From assembly GCA_022496185.1 (NCBI GenBank), contig WTXG01000001.1:1674001-1738000 (forward strand): a stretch of 64,000 bases of DNA. Direction: 5' to 3'. Within the stretch, counting starts at the first letter, position 1; every line of letters starts with the position of its first letter. This document shows positions 46,560-58,668 of the stretch, one piece after another. The position numbers and the translations under genes are program-made. The DNA comes from Multifurca ochricompacta (lineage: Eukaryota; Basidiomycota; Agaricomycetes; Russulales; Russulaceae). The notes below the pieces were generated by a model. The model saw only the letters and a program-made list of their open reading frames with translations, was not told where the DNA came from and ran no database searches.

Positions 46560-47858
46560 TTACCGGCTTGCCTTTCCAGCTGTACCAAGATCCCCTCCCT
46601 CGTGTTCATCGGGTATTTTCGTAGTCTCCGCTTTCGATGAACTAGTTGATGAAGGTGGACGAGGTGCTTGGACTGTGGATGACGTATTCGCGGGATTCGC
46701 GAGTCTCTGGTCAAGTGCTTTCAGCGCCATGGCCCTGAAAAACCAGTTATAATCTGCTGCATCGTATAACGAAAAGAATAAGACGAAAGACGAACCTCCT
46801 TCGCTCGGCTTCAGCACGTGTACTCCCTAGTTGGGTGTGGTTGGCTTCTAAGTCAGCTCCTGCACTCGGGATGAGATGAAATTGTGAAGCGTATTTGTGC
46901 GTAGTGTTCGCAAGAAAAGTAATGGGGGTGCTTTAGAGTTTGCTGTTTAGAGCGTTATCTCATAAACGATAAAAGACTTACTGTAAGAAGGGTGGAAACG
47001 AGTTGACCAGGGCGAACGTTTCGCTGCGGTCGCCATATGTGGGACCACCACTTAGAGTTTCACTGGTGTTTTTTTTATAAAATCGGAGCCATATCCATGA
47101 GACAAACCACCCAAACTGAATGACAATGAATGGACATTGAAAGCCGACAATGCACATCACAGTAGATAACGTGACATATGCCATTGGAAGCGTCTGTGAA
47201 GGAATTGGCTAGGAGCTTTGACGACCAAGTAACCATGAACTGCAACTATACCTTGACGCGAGCCCTAATGACACCAAAGAGCTGAACCTGATGCTCGGGA
47301 ATAAGTTGTGTAAAAGCAACGAGGACTCCGACTTGCAATGCCATCTGCCCGTGATATTGCATGCCATATCTGCAAAATTGTCATGAAGGGTTCCATTTGG
47401 AAGCGACAGAACTGACAGGAAAAGGTCTGCGTTTCTGAGCACAGCAAACTCAATCCAATTGACAGCAAATGCTATGATATTTGCAAAAGTCACTGTGACC
47501 ACAATAAACTTGATCGTCTCGATGCCACCCCACAACCGTTCCAGATAACGTAGACAAGGGGGAACCATGATGAGGGTGAAAATGAGCTGAAATGTCATGT
47601 TATGATGTAAAATTGGTTAAGAAGGGTGATAGGACACACCTCATAAATGGTAACCTCGACAAAGACGGAAGTGAAGAAAGTCCATGGATAGAAAAGACTT
47701 GAGCCAGGTACGAGTGTAAGATAGGGCACTGGGTATACGATTTCACTTCGCCATTGTAAGTAGATGTAGAAGAAAGAAAGTAAGACTGTTGCGGCGGTGA
47801 AAGATCGAGTTACCGGTGGAACTGATGTTATGAGCTGTATCGGAGAGAACACAGCCAT
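46560..47858 (-). CDS. TMEM115-like (DUF1751) Golgi rhomboid-like membrane protein
   Basis: About six exons. The start at 47858 gives MAVFSPIQLITSVPPVTRSF, then 'FFYIYLQWRSEIVYPVPYLT', 'SSLFYPWTFFTSVFVEVTIYE', 'LIFTLIMVPPCLRYLERLWG', 'GMQYHGQMALQVGVLVAFTQ', 'IPEHQVQLFGVIRARVK', 'FGWFVSWIWLRFYK' and 'SETFALVNSFPPFLQ'. The C-terminus is Ala/Arg-rich, then Ser/Thr-rich and acidic. Several hydrophobic helices and the 'GxxxxLRYLERLWG' motif fit TMEM115, a rhomboid-related protein without protease residues that works in Golgi retrograde transport and glycosylation. The annotated introns are GT-AG. It is divergent from the FAM32A-like gene with 167 bp between starts. Confidence 0.8.
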
Positions 47859-48025
47859 GAGTGACCTGCTCTGCTCTGTGCAAGGTGCAAGGAACGAGCG
47901 TGAGCGTACGTGAGCGGGCAACTCTCAACACCACACCACCTGTTTGACTTCGGTCCGGTCGGGCCACTTCCTAGTACTTTACTTACTTTCGCAACTTTTC
48001 TTTCGACACAACCACAACCTCAATT

Positions 48026-48556
48026 ATGTCGGAGTATGACTTCCGCCCAGGCGGTTCCCTTAAACTCAAAGGGGTTGTCGAGGGTGGCGTAGTAAAAAAG
48101 TGAAGTATTCCCTTCTATTTTAATTTCATATCCTTTTTCGCTCAGACTCAATACAGAAAGAAGAAACCGAAAGGCGACCGGACACCTAAGGATACCATTC
48201 AAGATGACGAGCCCGCTAAACCTTCTCCTTCAGGAAGTAACAGGAGTTCCCCTGCTATCGCTGGCAGCAGCAGTGATGATCGAAAGACAGCTGCGGAGAA
48301 ACGGTTTCAGGGGATCCAGCGGAAACGGGTACGTCTGCTTACCATATGTCTACCCGCATCCCGTATCCATGTGTGCCACGTAGCTTGCAGATAAGGTGAA
48401 GAAATTGGCCGGAAAGACCCACAAGGACCGTGTTCACGAGTTCAACACCAAACTCGAGACGCTCAGTGAGCACCATGACATTCCAAAGGTAAATACGACC
48501 TCAGTGTACTCGCGGCCTCATCTAATCGGCTCATCTATCAGGTTGGCCCTGGATAA
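48026..48556 (+). CDS. FAM32A-like small nuclear protein (frame broken)
   Basis: Four exons: 48026-about 48099, about 48148-48328, about 48393-48489 and 48542-48556. It starts MSEYDFRPGGSLKLKGVVEG and ends 'HDIPKVGPG'. The middle is Lys/Ser/Asp-rich ('RKKKPKGDRTPKDTIQDDE') and then 'VHEFNTKLETLSEHHDIPK', the conserved C-terminal block of FAM32A (DUF1754), a spliceosome C* factor in humans. One A is missing from the A run at 48094-48099, and a G may be missing at the third exon's start. About 120 residues after correction. Confidence 0.8.
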
Positions 48557-48908
48557 AGCTGGCCTGGGGTATCCCGGAGTGTCGCCTTTCATTTCTTCCC
48601 TTCCCCCGTACAGCGCTGTTTGTGCTACGCTGGGTTGCTCTCGTGTTCAATTACTGGTCATACCTAATGATGATTGTCGGGGAGTTCTGTCTGCGCGTCC
48701 GAGAAGAAGTTGAGAGATAATGAGCGCGCGGACTGCGTGCAGCCCTGAACACTTCTTGTGACTTTATTTATCCGCCGCGTGCCCGGACAATCGTTATTGT
48801 ATTGTATTGTGTTTGTGCATCGACAGATGACGAGATGTCAAGTCGGCGCGTAAAACCGCGTTTGCTTCTTGCGCCAACGTTCACAGTTTCTCCTCAACAT
48901 AAACAATC

Positions 48909-51045
48909 ATGAAGGCCCCTAATTATGAGCCCGCCTTCGATAAGAAGGGTCACATATGTCCACCTTCAAATGTTACTCATCCTAGAGATCGTTGGGAGTC
49001 GCTATTCGTGTACTCTTTCATATCAAAATTCACCCTACTACGAGGAAAGGTGGAGGGGTTAAATTCCCCCATGGAGTGCGTGTTAGATCCCTATGCATTT
49101 AATGTCTGTCTCCTTACCTTTGTGTGCGGACTGCAGTTTCGAGGAAGCCCTCCTTTCACATGAGCCTCATGCAGTCATGACGCAGATACTCACGCGTTTT
49201 GTGCTCAATCTGAGACCTGGAACGCGTAATGTTAGGTAGGTTGAATTGCTATTATGTTACCTGACCGGAAAACAAGGAATAAAACCTATCTTCTTATTTC
49301 TGTAGCACGGATCAAATTTCGAGCACACTCTCTGGAGTGCTCGCCGATTACTCGAAAACATCGGAAAGGACGGTGTTCTGGGATGATAGTCTTGGAACAA
49401 ATGTGGATCCTTTCAAAGATGTAGACGGGGGTTTTTTTGCCGCAGACTGGGATACAAAGGTGAATCTTTCCTCATACAGTTTTCGTGCATTTGATAACGT
49501 TCTTCTAGCTCAAGGTTCTGCGACAACTGGTCGAGCTGCAGTTAACTCATAGTGCGGGGATCAAAGGCCTCATTGACCGCGCGTGGGGGGTCGGCCATGG
49601 AAAGCATAAAAAGAAAGAGCCCGCTGACATCCCCGTCCCCGACCCATCTGATCCACATAGTCGCGAGAGTCTCTCATACATTCCGGTCGGGCAGGACGGC
49701 TCAAGGAAGCGTTACTGGGTTGTAGATGGTCCGTGCACTCTTTCCACCACTCCGGTGGTATTTGCGTGTATTTGCGCTGGTCCTGACGTCCTGGGTGCTT
49801 TTTCCGATTCCGATGGTTTGGCGTTCGCCGTCCGGTATCTTATCTCAAAATGATGTGATGACGGTCATGTTTTCCCCATCGACCAGATTCACCTAGGGTT
49901 TACTTATCTTCCAATCCTTGGAAGGTGACATCGACATTTCAAACTGTATCGTCTACTCGAGGGGAATATCTTGCCCTCGTTGAGAAGCTGAAAGCATTAG
50001 CACCTGCTAAACCCAAGCTGAAAGTGGAATTCGCGCACCAAAACCTCGTAGTCGTTCTTGAAGGACGTTTAGAAATTATTGACAAAGAACTTACGGTGCG
50101 TTTTTGTGAAACAACCTCTGCTAGTGCTAGGAGCCGCAGGATGTGGCGCACCGCTTTTGCACTGCTCGCTTCTCCTCGCTTCCCCTACCAGAGGTTTTCC
50201 CCGTCGCTTGTAAGGCTTACATGTCTTATCTCAGCGAATTCAACGCGCTCGCAAAAAGGCTGAGCAGCGCAATCTCCTTCTTGCTCAAGCGGAAATCAGA
50301 CAAACACGTACACGGCGGCAAACTCGTCGGCCTGACTATGTCTACTATGACATCGAAAATAGCGACGTATGTGCCCTATCATACTCTTTTTTTGCCTAGG
50401 CTGAATTGCCGCTGAACGGTTTACTCACAGAACGAGAAAGATGAGGAGTACAAATACCAGGAGAATGATGAATCTGCAGATGAGGATACAGATTTCATGA
50501 ACTTACGACCAGATACTGCGTCCGCATTCACGAATTATCGACATGAAGCAACTGACGTGGGACGACGGCGGTCGACGCGGACTGCAGTTGCCAGCAGCAG
50601 GGCAAAGCGCTCGACAGCTGAAACAGATCCATGGACACAGTGGCGAGGCGAGCGGAGGTCCACGCGATTGGGTGCCCCACCAGAAGCTCAGCTTGATGAG
50701 CCACCACCAAAGCGTGCACGCACCGAAGATACACTGAGCGTCAAGTCTGGAGTGTCCGACATTGCTATTGATTCCCCTGTCGATCCACCCGTTGAGAAGC
50801 TTCTACAAGTGAAGCATTCTGGTGCGGCGGCAATCAAGCCGACAGAGGTTGCCATGGAACAAATCGCTGGTAGGAAAAAGAGTAGATTCTGGTATTACGC
50901 GGTGGAACCTATTCCTGAACCATCTGCCACGGTGCCGGTCCATGGAAGTAGGAATACTGGTAGCGATTTTACTTCAAGTGAATCAACTGCCGTGCCTCGA
51001 TTAGAAGGAACTCATTCTCATTCTCCGGCGCCAAGCATTGAATAG
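48909..51045 (+). CDS. DDT/WHIM-like domain chromatin protein
   Basis: Eight or so exons with clean GT-AG joins (for example 49076|49136, 49237|49305, 49460|49513, 49729|49892) give an intact protein of about 560 residues. The N-terminal part reads like a DDT domain ('ESLFVYSFISKFTLLRGKV', 'PHAVMTQILTRFVLNLRPGT'). Then 'VLRQLVELQLTHSAGIKGLI' and 'IPVGQDGSRKRYWVVDD' correspond to WHIM-type motifs that precede a Tyr-Trp pair, as in ISWI-partner proteins. A basic coiled coil follows ('RARKKAEQRNLLLAQ'), then an acidic stretch and a Ser/Thr/Arg-rich tail with 'PPPKRARTED'. A role in chromatin remodelling is inferred; which complex it joins cannot be told. Confidence 0.65.
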
Positions 51046-51286
51046 GTTTTATACACCATTTTCTTCTACTTCATATATTAAGTTATTCTCTCCGCATCTA
51101 CACATACCGCTGTCAATAAAATAAATACGTTTCATCTATGGTCATTTATTACATAATAGTGCGTCATTGCTCACCCAGTAACAACTCAACTTCTCTGCTC
51201 GCTGCGGTCAACGGTCCTCTCACTTTACTTTCCTTGGCCTGGCCTTAGGATAGGCTCTTCTCTCGCCATTGCCTGCATTTGCATTA

Positions 51287-53736
51287 ATGCTCGCTTCCAA
51301 TGTACGCCTCTCCATAAGATGCATTCAGTGTTTTCGACCCTTTATCCACCGACGTACCTTGGCCACCACACTCAACACCAATTCTAATGACTTTATCTCC
51401 TTTTTCGATTATCCGTCCCGCCGCGCCTCATGGTCGAGATCACCAACGGGCCTCTTCGGACAGCCTTCTCTCATTTCTCCTTCTTCCTTTCATAATCTTG
51501 TTCTAGCTACCCTCATTCGAGCCCAATCACTCACAGAGCGCATAGTTCGCGCTCGCCAATCCCGTGATGAGCTTCTCAAGGCCGTCAAAAACCTTGACAG
51601 GCTCAGCGATATGCTATGCTCCGTCATTGATCTTGCTGAGCTGGTTCGCAACGCACATCCAGATCCAGAGTGGGTGAGCAGCGCGAATGAGGCATACGAG
51701 CAGTTGTGCGAATACATGAACGTCCTTAACACTAATGTTGGACTATACGAGGCATGTATGTCACCCAGTTCTACACAGTATGTCAACTGAACATGTTGAC
51801 TTACAGACGCTTCGAGACGTATTGTCAGACCCATCGATCCTCCGTACCCTCAACCGTGAGGCACATCAAACTGCTTTAACGTTTTGGCGGGACTTTGAGA
51901 AATCTGGCATCAACCTCCCTCCAGAACAGCGAGACCGCTTTGTGTCTCTGTCCTCTGAGATTCTCGTACTTGGGCGACATTCTTGAGCGAGGCTTCTAGC
52001 TCAAGACCTCCAGCAGCCATCAAACCCTCGGAGTTGCACGGCCTAAAGGACTTCGGCCTTGGGTCTCGGTTACAGCTTCAATCTCGTTTTACGCAGCGTG
52101 ACCTCCTTATCTATCCTGGCTCTCTTCAAGCGCAGATGATTATGCGTTTTGCTCCTGGCGAGGAGCCCCGGCGGAAAGTCTACATTGCTGCAAACTCCAG
52201 TTCCCCAGAACAAATCGGAGTGCTTGAGGCTTTACTTCGTACGCGCGGCCAGTTAGCGCGGCTTGTGGGTTCCGACAGCTTTGCACACATGGCCTAGGGG
52301 ATAAGATGGCCAAATCTCCTGGTTAGCCTTGTGCCCCTATGCCTCGAATGGCTCTTATACTGATATATCCGTCGCAAATAGAAAATGTTCAACAATTCCT
52401 AGACACATTATTAGATCATTCTCGCCTGCATGCGCAACAAGCCTTGCACGCACTCAGCGTTCGCAAGCAGGGACACTTGAATACTGATATATTGCCCGTC
52501 ATACAGGCTTGGGATAGAGACTATTATTGCCCACCAGAACCACCAGCACCTCCAATACAATTACCTCCACTAACACTCGGTACAGTTTTTAACGCGCTTT
52601 CCCGGCTTTTTCAGAGTCTCTACGGTGTGACCCTCCGTCCCATCGAACTTTCACCTGGCGAAGTTTGGCACTCAGATGTCAAAAACTCGAGGTGGTAGAT
52701 GAGACAGACGGCCTTCTGGGCTGGATATATGTCGATCTCTTCGCTCGGCGAAACAAGTCAAGCGGCGCAGCTCACTACACCGTGCGATGTTCGCGGCGCA
52801 CCGACGACGACGACGAGGTTGGTGACATATTACCAGTCGAGAACGATAGGCAACTCGTCGAACTCTCTCGTGAGTTTGAGGCAGGCGGTCGGCATCGATT
52901 CCAGGCGGCGTGTTCCAGCTGCCTGTCGTTGTGCTACTCACTGAATTTTCCCGCCCCCGCTACTCCCGCGGGGACCTGCAGTACTGGAGTGGCACGAAGT
53001 CCTGACACTGTTCACGAGATGGGACACGCGATTCATTGTGCGTATTCATCTCTCGTTCCTCCTTCGTAAGTCCGGTATGGCTGATTTTTTTTGGCGCGCT
53101 ACAGCCATGATCGGCCGCACCGAATACCAGAACGTCTCTGGCACGCGGTGCGCAACGGACTTTGTGGAGCTGCCGTCTATCCTGATGGAACACTTTCTCA
53201 CTTCTCCGCACGTCCTCGCGCTCTTCGGTGCGTCTGCGACGGCCACCGACGTTCACGCCGTGGTGAATCAAAACGAAGATCCTTGCCGCAGTATCGACAC
53301 ATACGGTCAGATATTGCTCGCCTTGCTCGATCAGACATACCACTCCCGCGCGGCGATGGGTCCCTCATTTGACTCGACGGCTGCCCTCGCGGAGCTGCAT
53401 GATAGGCGTGGGCTTGTGCCATATGTGGCTGGGACGAGCTGGCAGACCCAGTTCGGGCATTTGTTTGGGTACGGCGCGACGTACTACTCGTATCTCTTTG
53501 ACCGCGCGATCGCTGCGCGTGTGTGGAGACAGCTGTTTGTGCACGACCCACTCAACCGCGAGACTGGCGAGCGTTACAAAAGAGAGGTTCTCAGACATGG
53601 GGGTGGCAAGGACCCGTGGGCCATGTTGGGATCTTTATTGGGTGCCCCAGAGCTGATGGATGGAGACGAGCGGGCAATGCGGGAGGTCGGACGGTGGAGG
53701 ATAGAAGAGGAGGTTGCTTTACCCGGACGACACTGA
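51287..53736 (+). CDS. mip: Mitochondrial intermediate peptidase (Oct1, M3 metallopeptidase), mating-locus flank
   Basis: The start at 51287 gives [19 protein letters not shown], a mitochondrial presequence. M3-family text follows: '[13 protein letters not shown]' region, '[20 protein letters not shown]', '[20 protein letters not shown]', '[20 protein letters not shown]', the zinc motif '[10 protein letters not shown]', then '[20 protein letters not shown]', '[10 protein letters not shown]' and '[20 protein letters not shown]'. It removes octapeptides from imported precursors in the matrix. One-base losses occur near 51982 and 52297. The first intron (51752-51806) uses a GC donor (GAG|GCATGT). 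In Agaricomycetes mip sits beside the HD genes of the A mating-type locus, and here HD1 follows tail to tail, 270 bp away. Confidence 0.9.
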
Positions 53737-54006
53737 TTATTGCAAGTTACATTTCATACATAATTATTTCACGGCAAGATACAAGAGTAAATGGATATGC
53801 AGCGCAAGTAGACTGAGTAAGAATCCAACGACAGAACTGAGTGAGGTAAGAGGCAATGGGGTATTGTAAACATAAGATCGTGTCCCGGTTGGTCATAGCT
53901 CAAGGTATACGGGTACTAATGGTCGATGAAGAGGGATAACAAGTCCATCTGAAACGCAGAAGGCGCCAGGAAACGTCCCAAACAAAATGTATGGAGAAAA
54001 AAAAAA

Positions 54007-56219
54007 TCATGATAATTCGCCGCACAACAGAGACCACAGATCGTGTTCGCCTCCGGCGAAGGCTTCTGGCTGAACGGGCAGAAAAACACTTGGTGGGACA
54101 GAGGAGTCCAGCGTGGATGTGGGCTTGCTACCGTCGTAAGTCAGTGATGGTGGTGTTGGCAGGTCTGTGACGTCCCCCGGAGTACTAGGTATTGAAACAG
54201 AGGGAGCAAGCGGTGAAGACTGGAATGATGACTGCACAGTCGCAGGGGAAGATTGACAAATGAGTTCGGTGATACTCGACCAATCAATGTCTTGCAAGGG
54301 AAGAGAGGGGCTCTCTGAGAATGAGGTTGGGGAGAGGTAGATGGATCAGGGCAGGGTATTTGGATAGGAAACTGCAGTAAGGTGCTGAGATCTTCTAATG
54401 AACCTAGATCGCCAAGCGAATAAGAGAGGTTAGAATTGGCAGTTGCGTGTTGTCCAATATTTGGGGTAATGGGCACCTCTGGGTTTAGCGCCGGTGAGAG
54501 ACCTGTCGCCGGGACGTAGTGTACGAGGGCTGTGCTGTGGGGACCAGTTAGGTTCAACGAATGCCTTGATCAAGAATAGGGACAACATACGCATTAATAA
54601 CGCAGTCTTCATCGAAGGCCCCGAGATCGTATTCCAGTCAAAGATGCCCAGATCCACAGGAGTACTAGAATCAATCGAGACCTGAGACATAGGATAAAGA
54701 GACATGGATGACTCGTTGTATGGCACGGGCGCCTCGCCAGAGGGGACAGAGGCAGACATGTGTCAGCTGCTGGCGAGGAATTCAGGGCAGTGGATTCTTG
54801 CGGCCAAGTGGACATATTACGCGGTCGCTTAGAAGGCACTAGCGAGTCACTTTCCAAAAGTCTGCGTTTACGCGCTGCACATGGAGGTATTTGGGTATCA
54901 AGCAAGCTACGACCCTCTTCGGATATATCATTATTAGGTCCTGCTTCCTTTCGTTTGCACTTCGCGGGAATCAACTGGTTGTAAGAGGACACCCCCGAGA
55001 TAATGGATTGTGAAAAAAAGGGTGAGGGGAAAGGCGTGGTGGGTCTTGTTAAAGCCTCAGTATAAGTTGAAACAGTGCTTTGCTTGAATAAAGGGGCTGA
55101 CATTAACACTTGACTCAAGACACGATCTGATTCGGAAAGGGACGTCTCGGGGATAGACCACGTTCTATTGGATATCCTCTTAAAACTTTTATTATGCGAT
55201 TCGAGAACAAAGGCCACCCACCGGGATCGTTTAAATGGCCTTTCTGAATTGGAAGATTGCAATGTGGGCCCATCTTCAAAAGGGATCGCTTACAGCCTGC
55301 AACAGAAGGCGGTGGAGTGGTATCTTCCTCTTCGCTTTCCGAAAAGCAAGTGAGGTTGGTAGATAACTTGGAGGGATTGTCTTGAAGTACCGACACGCTG
55401 TCAGGATCAGCTGCGATGTCGTTTGAAGATCCCTGCAAGCAGTGTTCTTGGGCTGAAAGTGCGCTTTGAGGAATCCGAGCTATATGCCAATCTATTTGCT
55501 TCTCTTGCAAAGCGGGATGTTCCAAGAAGAGTAATCCGGCGGAAGTCTTGACCGCAGTGAATGCAAACGCAATACAAAAAGGAATGCCTTTGTCGATTCC
55601 AAGTAAACCTGCCTGGCGGTTGCTACAGTCGCATCAACGGAACTTCCGAAAAAATCGTGAGAAAGCTTGGTCCACCCGATCGAGTCTCTGACCTCTCGGA
55701 ACCACAGCTCTACCTGCGCCATCGAAGTCGCAGATGCATCTCCCAGAATCTGCATTTCCACAGGCGTGGGATAAGGATTATGGATATTCTGCATGAGCCA
55801 GCGGTGTGCGTGGGTGCTCAAAACGTGCTGCTGGATCACAATCCTCGGCGCCGATGGTGAGAATCTACAGAATAAGATGTCTGGGATTGTTGCTGGCGGG
55901 TGAAACCGTGGATCCTCTTCCATCTGTAGATTATGAGTGAGGGTGCTTGTTACGCAAGCCTGGGCATCCATTAAAATGGCCCGGCTTTGCAGGATGCAAT
56001 CCGTCATATTTCGATAGCCTTGGACATGCGAAAGAGGAGGAGGGCCGTGTCGTCATCTAGTTCCCGGAGGGTTGTGGTCGTTTTAAAGTGGTCTACAAGC
56101 TGGGACAATGTCTGAGAGTGTTTCTCAAAGGATTCTTCACCATTAGCAAGCACAGCGAGTACAAATTGTTGTTCTGCTTGAATAAGTCGCTCGCGTAGGT
56201 CGTGCAAAGTGGGATTCAT
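54007..56219 (-). CDS. HD1 homeodomain mating-type protein (frame broken)
   Basis: The start at 56219 gives MNPTLHDLRERLIQAEQQFV, a helical dimerisation-type N-terminus; an upstream Met at 56294 is possible. After a frame change near 56007 comes 'SRAILMDAQACVTSTLTHN', then the homeodomain (about 55845-55650): 'HAHRWLMQNIHNPYPTPVEM' with the extended TALE-type loop, and helix 3 'QVELWFREVRDSIGW'. The C-terminal part has basic nuclear-localisation-like patches ('KCKRKEAGP', 'AARKRRLL', 'PSKRPR') and Ser/Pro-rich stretches to the stop at 54007. The class, the N-terminus and its position beside mip identify an HD1 mating-type gene, which pairs with HD2 from a compatible mate. Further one-base changes occur near 55500, 55270, 54630 and 54310. 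Glu replaces the usual Asn51. Confidence 0.85.
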
Positions 56220-56394
56220 GGAGGTTGATGATGAGGAAAAGTAATACAAAGGCGCGTCGCGTGTCATAACTGTGACCTTAAGATGGCCATTCATTATATA
56301 AGCACAATAGGCTGATGGCCAGGGCGTAGTGGTAGGTTTATATTTTCATATATAAACACACACACATAAACACGCTGAACAACCAGTCTCTACG

Positions 56395-58287
56395 ATGTCG
56401 AAAAACCACCCTCCCAACTCTTTTACGGAGTATTTCTGACAAAGCCCGCAGGATTCGAATACTCGCCACCCGACACCAACCTTTACCTGCCACTGGATCG
56501 CAAGCCCCTGTCAGCTCAATTTACCTGATGTTCATGCACCCGCTCAATTTCTCGTCGATATGGGACTCGGGCATGCTCTCGCACAACGTTTGTCAGACAT
56601 ATATATGGGACTTGTAACTCGATCCAAACAAATTTTGAATTTCAATTTAACCGTGCCATCTACGGTGGTGTATCTCCCTTCCGAGTACTACCGCAGCTTT
56701 TTATTCTCAGTTCCAACGTCTATTCAACTTTGGGGATCCCGTTTTATTTCAGCCGTTCGAATCGGGCTGTCTCAGGCTGGTCTATCTCTAGATCCTCTTC
56801 GTCTCCAGCGTATTGGCGTGAGTATTAAAGTTGAAAGCTCGCTCGTGATGTTGTAAATAGTTTTTTCGATGCAGATACGAGTGGACGATGCCGCCCACGT
56901 CGAAATTACTTCGAGATTTGATGCTGAGACCATCTCGCTCGTTCTGAATGGGGTTCGTCTGTCATCCCTCCCCCCACGCACAAATTAGTCTCTGGCTGAT
57001 GTCTATCAACAGTTGGGTATTGGTCGTCGCCCAAGTATGGCTCAAGTATCGGAAGCGGAAGAGGAGTGCGTCGCCGAAGGCATTCTTGATCTACCCAATA
57101 AGCCAGCCGAGCTCTGCTTTACGGTAAGATCTTTTGTTTCGTTATGTTTGGTTCATCGACTCATCTCTGCAAAGTCACCTACGCAGCCACTTATTTCGCT
57201 ATCTGGGATTCCTGCAACATGCCGCGATCCCTTTAGTAAAAATGCACCTTCAACCTGCTTTCCAACTCGCTACCCACCACCGCCTAGTGAAAGGTATTCC
57301 CCTTCACCGAAGGTTCGGGTTACATCGTTCAACATCCTAGCATCTGTTAGGAATGAAGAACGGTTGTCGAGTTGCGCTGCTAACTTGACTTCGCTGACTC
57401 ATCTCTTTGACCAAATGATCATTGCACCTGCTAAACCCGCGACGGATATTCAAAATACCCGCGGACGATCTTGTACCCCCTCGTCTAAAAAAAACCTCTA
57501 TTTACGCCTTTATCGACCGTCACCGGTGCCTCCGATGCTTCCAATAAGTCCCGACTAGTGCCTGCGGGATCACATTCGCCCGAGAACCCAACCACCAAGC
57601 CTCGTAGGCGCAAAGTTGCCGCGCTGCCTACTCGTTTCAAAACAGCCACTTTTACGTCTCCTCAAGCTGCCGCCTGATCCTATGATTGCGGTACCCCCCT
57701 CCTCCCACGCCACCACGCCTCGGGCCTCTGACACACAAACGACTAAACCGACTATCGCCGACGTCAACTCGCACCCCGTTGTTGCACCATTGGAGGTGGT
57801 TCATCGTGGGCCAGCATCGTTTGCAGAGATAGCAAAGACGTCGAGTCCCTTCTCTACGAGATCTGTCGTCTCCAATCTCAAGAAGACCCTTTCACTTCCT
57901 TGCAAAGCACCTTCCCAACTGCAGGCTGTTCCTTCAAGACAAGTTCCTGCTCCCTCCGTACGGAAGACACCATACAACATTCCACGCACACCCCCCCTCG
58001 TTTCTGATACTCCCTTGGACTCTAGCTCGCCCCCATCATCATCAGACGAGCTTGATACACCCCCCTCTACACCTTCGTCATCTTCGCACGTGCCATCGGC
58101 TCGCAGTTCAGTATCACAAATGGCTATGGCATCCAAGCCCGAGACACCAAAAAAGTCTTTAGAAAGGCGGACGCTAAAGAAAGCTAAACCGCTAAAGCAG
58201 AAGGGTGAGAAGGTTGTGCACATTGACTTCGTGATGGCAGGCGCTTTTGGAAGGGATCAATCACTAGCCTTCACTTTCGGCGCTTAG
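56395..58287 (+). CDS. Divergent gene in the HD2 position, no homeodomain recognised
   Basis: This gene starts 176 bp from the HD1 start codon and runs away from it, the usual HD2 geometry. From MSKNHPPNSFTEYF the reading continues after frame corrections near 56438 and 56520 as 'LPDVHAPAQFLVDMGLGHAL', 'AQRLSDIYMGLVTRSK', 'EYYRSFLFSVPTSIQLWGSR', 'GLSQAGLSLDPLRLQRIG', intron 56818-56874, 'IRVDDAAHVEITSRFDAETI', 'IGRRPSMAQVSEAEEEC', and a long Ser/Pro/Thr-rich C-terminus with basic patches (PRRRKVAALP, ERRTLKKAKPLKQKGEK). No WFxNxR helix was found. An alternative frame at about 57013-57080 shows 'QVWLKYRKRKR', only loosely helix-3-like. Either a degenerate HD2 or an unrelated gene; the exon model is incomplete. 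Confidence 0.45.
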
Positions 58288-58668
58288 ATGTTTTTGGTAT
58301 GGTCTCGTGCATCATGTACTGTTACGTGTGGTCGTCTCCATCTCACTATTGCGAGCACTGCTGCTCAACCTTGATATACGTTCATATCCACTTGCTGACT
58401 GCTTACATTCTTATTATTTACCTTTTATATACCATCTCATCCTCGTAACTTCATTCGATCGCAGCTACCAACTAGCTCCTGTTGTATGACAGTTCTGAGC
58501 TGTAATCATCTCATCACTTTCTCCTAAGGATACACTTTCCAGGAGCATGTGGCATATATAATCAGCGAAGCGTTTTGTTGCTGTCGCCGTCATTCTAAAA
58601 GTACAAACACAGCATCATTTGTCAGCCGACTTCACTCATTCACAAGAATTTTGAGGCCTATGTATTAT
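58288..58668. other. Spacer with possible last exon of the beta-flanking gene
   Basis: A 380-bp stretch between two converging genes. The beta-flanking protein usually ends in a few residues after 'LGGLMSL'. Here that point is followed by a GT donor (58685 region), and a terminal exon may lie near 58590-58570 on the minus strand. I could not fix it. Confidence 0.4.

Noticed and set aside
54609..55262. Second minus-strand frame in the HD1 region read as a separate gene
   Set aside because: It is the continuation of HD1 after one-base frame changes; basic patches and Ser/Pro-rich text match an HD1 C-terminus.
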